Below are positions 23,716-64,000 of a stretch of DNA of 64,000 nucleotides, piece by piece. Position 1 is the first letter of the stretch. Each line of letters starts with the position of its first letter. The stretch is from Microvelia longipes (taxonomy: Eukaryota; Arthropoda; Insecta; Hemiptera; Veliidae). The notes under the pieces are model-generated. The model was not told the origin of the DNA and did not search any database. It saw only the letters and a program-made list of their open reading frames with translations. The stretch spans positions 39,854,256 through 39,918,255 of the forward strand of contig JACMZG010001913.1 of NCBI GenBank assembly GCA_018340805.1, read 5' to 3'. Both the position numbers and the translations under genes were made by a program.

Positions 23716-24099
23716 GTATAAAAGGTAAATACAAATTTTATATTTCAAGGGCTTACCCTGGTGTTCCAAATTTCCCATAATTTTGAGACAGTTCTAAATA
23801 CTAATCATTAGATATATTTTCACGATAGTCTATAAGTTTTACGTTTCTTAAGTTTCCCACTCCAAGTATTGAGCATTGTAAATAATTGTATATATCTTTT
23901 TTTATTTTATATAATCTTTATCAAAGACTGAGAGTTATTAAAACCTGACTGGTCTGAAGTATTATTTTTTTTCAAAAACAAATTAAAAATCTGCTCGAGA
24001 GAAAAATAAAAAGATCAAGAGGATGAGTTTGTTTTCATTAGCTTAGCAATGCTTGTTGTTGCATTAATTATATTTTGATTTTTTTTAATAATTTTAATT

Positions 24100-62351
<38,252 letters not shown>

Positions 62352-62884
62352 AATGTATTTTTTAATTATTTTTCTAAAGTTGTTTGTTACCTTTTAAAGT
62401 TGTAATATTTAATCTTGTAGGAAAATTTTAAAGATTTTTTTTATCTGATAATATAATTTTATTTTTATCATGTAAATATCCTGCCAATCAACCTTACCTC
62501 CATGAAGTTAATTGTAAATATGTGTTGTAAATTATTTTAGTAAATTTGAAATGTATTCTAATTAATACATTTTTATTTCATTTGATCTGTATATTGTGTA
62601 AATATACTTTTTTTATTTCAGTTGCATTGTATTTTTATTTATTTGTTTTATCAATAAGATAAAAATGTAAAAGATAAATGCTAAGGTCGAATCCAAATCT
62701 TAATGTTATTGTAAATGCTTTGATAAAATCTGAAAGATCAATGTTGAGATAAAATCAAGCCTAACATTTTGTAACTTTTTATTCTCTATGAAAGGTTTTC
62801 AGCCTTGAATTGCTAAATAAATTTAATTTTGAAACACTAGTTATGTTTTTTAAATTATATATTTAATAATAATGCTTCTTTAGA
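62352..62884 (+). other. DHX8 3' UTR and flank
   Basis: AT-rich. An AATAAA at 62816-62821 is a plausible polyadenylation signal, giving a 3' UTR of about 480 nt. Confidence 0.5.
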
Positions 62885-63190
62885 GCCTTAACAGGGATAA
62901 CCCTGGATCACCATATTTATAGCCTTGTGGGTATCAGGGATAACCCCTGCTGGATCACCCTTGTGGTGTATCAGGGATAACCCTGCTGGATCACCACATG
63001 TTTAGAGCCTTGTGATCAGGGATAACCCCTGCTGGATCACCACATGGTTTAGAGCCTTGTGGGTATCAGGGATAACCCTGCTGGATCACCACATGGTTTA
63101 GAGCCTTGTGGTGTATCAGGGATAACCCCTGCTGGATCACCACATGGTTTAGAGCCTTGTGGTGTATCAGGGATACACCAACCCCTGCAG
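62885..63190. repeat. Minisatellite, about 60-bp unit
   Basis: Five to six copies of a unit containing gagccttgtggtgtatcagg, gataacccctgctggatcac and cacatggttta, with two shortened copies at the left. It lies between the 3' ends of two convergent genes. Confidence 0.9.
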
Positions 63191-63521
63191 GACCACTGCC
63201 TCAGGTGGTAGTAACCATCTCATATGGTTGATTTCACTGCTTGTTTTCCTGGAGTGTTAGGATTCCCACCTTAACTCTAGAATCCTAGCCATCTTGCAGC
63301 TTGATATTATTTGTGTATTGAAGAACTATTGATTTCTTGTTAGGTACAATTAAGGGACTATTTTATTGTAGTTAAATTACTTCACTCATTCATTTTTACT
63401 ATATTTTGCTTGTATTTCCATGCATATTCATCAACACTAATCCTTTTTTCAGATTATTTTCTTTTATTTTTTGAAATTCAAATCAGCCCAAAGATGCGGG
63501 ATGATTTTATTGCAATAATTT
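63191..63521. other. Intergenic DNA / nuclease 3' UTR side
   Basis: No feature recognised; it includes the 3' UTR of the minus-strand nuclease gene. Confidence 0.4.
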
Positions 63522-63890
63522 CTACTGATAATTCAAAGTAGCTGAACAGTTCAGAACAGGAGCCTGTGATGATGCGGATGAGATAAAACTCGTGTAATCG
63601 CAGCAGTAAAAATAACCTTTTGTTAAATCCTTCTGAAGAACTGGCCAGTTAGTCGAAGAACATATGTCAGGGCAGATGGTATTGGGAGCGGATTTCAGGT
63701 AGGGGTTATTAGTCGATATTATTACAATGCAGGAGCTGTCTGAAGGGTTGCGCAGTATTTTCCACATCAATTCTGGCACTGGAAACCGAAGATTGCCTGG
63801 ATCCAAGTAGGCTGGTACAGGGTTGTTGTTGATGTCAGGTAATGTCAGAATTTTATAAGTGCCAGTTATGTCTTCCAAGTCTGTATTTAT
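63522..63890 (-). CDS. C-terminal exon of a DNA/RNA non-specific endonuclease family gene
   Basis: The exon starts after acceptor tgttttag (63892-63891) and ends in TAG. It encodes about 122 residues: TGTYKILTLPDINNNPVPAY, PELMWKILRNPSDS, STNNPYLKS, CPDICSSTNWP and KGYFYCCDYTSF. This order (GTYxxLTLPD, VPxxxWKI, NNPYL, CxDxC, GYxYCC) is what I know from the C-terminal half of insect secreted DNA/RNA non-specific endonucleases, including gut dsRNases; the cysteines suggest a secreted, disulphide-bonded protein. The catalytic His-containing segment and signal peptide would be in upstream exons beyond 64000. Family call is by recognition only; substrate is unknown. Confidence 0.72.
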   Translation of the reverse strand: MNTDLEDITGTYKILTLPDINNNPVPAYLDPGNLRFPVPELMWKILRNPSDSSCIVIISTNNPYLKSAPNTICPDICSSTNWPVLQKDLTKGYFYCCDYTSFISSASSQAPVLNCSATLNYQ

Positions 63891-63892
63891 CT

Positions 63893-64000
63893 AAAACATT
63901 TTATGGTAATGAAATAAAACTAGACTGTTATGTTTGACAGTCTGATTTTTAATGAGGAAAGTGAAGCAGAAATATATTTTTAAAGTTGTAAAAATAATTT
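63893..64000 (-). other. Intron of the nuclease gene, running off the window
   Basis: Sequence upstream (minus strand) of the terminal exon acceptor; contains no exon that I can identify. Confidence 0.5.

Overview
This is a piece of an AT-rich animal nuclear genome, most likely an arthropod and possibly an insect. I infer this from spliceosomal introns with GT-AG ends, close resemblance of three proteins to conserved metazoan families, Penelope-like and LINE remnants, and a C-terminal exon that looks like an insect-type DNA/RNA non-specific nuclease. I cannot name the species. There are no bacterial-style operons, CRISPR arrays or tRNA genes that I can support.

Layout. At 1-2015 lies a 5S-rRNA-like repeat head, then a 62-bp satellite of about 20 units (131-1350), then an inverted repeat module. 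At 2254-3787 (+) is SMU1, a spliceosomal WD40 protein, in one uninterrupted exon with a single 1-base frameshift near its 3' end. From 3788 to 16191 there is repeat-rich DNA (MITEs, minisatellite, nested insertions) and one orphan terminal-type exon. At 16192-20244 (-) is RER1, an ER/Golgi retrieval receptor, in five exons. From 20245 to 24099 is intergenic DNA. At 24100-62351 (+) is DHX8/Prp22, the DEAH-box helicase that releases spliced mRNA, which I reconstruct as 20 exons encoding about 1265 residues. Its introns carry many transposable elements. At 62885-63190 is a minisatellite. At 63522-63890 (-) is the last exon of an endonuclease gene that continues past the right edge. SMU1 and RER1 are convergent, RER1 and DHX8 divergent, and DHX8 and the nuclease convergent.

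Assembly. An exactly 1000-N gap (50820-51819) is flanked by two near-identical 4.4-kb copies of the same sequence (46418-50819 and 51826-56268). They contain DHX8 exons 16 and 17 plus an inverted pair of Penelope-like retroelements. The copies differ mainly by 1-3 base indels, some of which break exons that are intact in the other copy. This looks like two unmerged contig ends rather than a real duplication; the correct gene uses exon 16 from the left copy and exon 17 from the right.

The most unusual biology I see is a recurring hairpin architecture: short Watson-Crick stems separated by GA/GA tandem mismatches and usually capped by a GAA triloop. It occurs in the satellite, in a dispersed 5S-derived composite repeat, at the apex of an unrelated palindromic MITE and in a third GC-rich repeat. 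The 5S-derived repeat is itself unusual: its 5S-like promoter region lies in mid-element and copies often sit as inverted pairs.

Functionally, SMU1 (B-complex activation) and DHX8 (mRNA release) act in the same splicing cycle. Nothing in the sequence shows that their proximity is functional.
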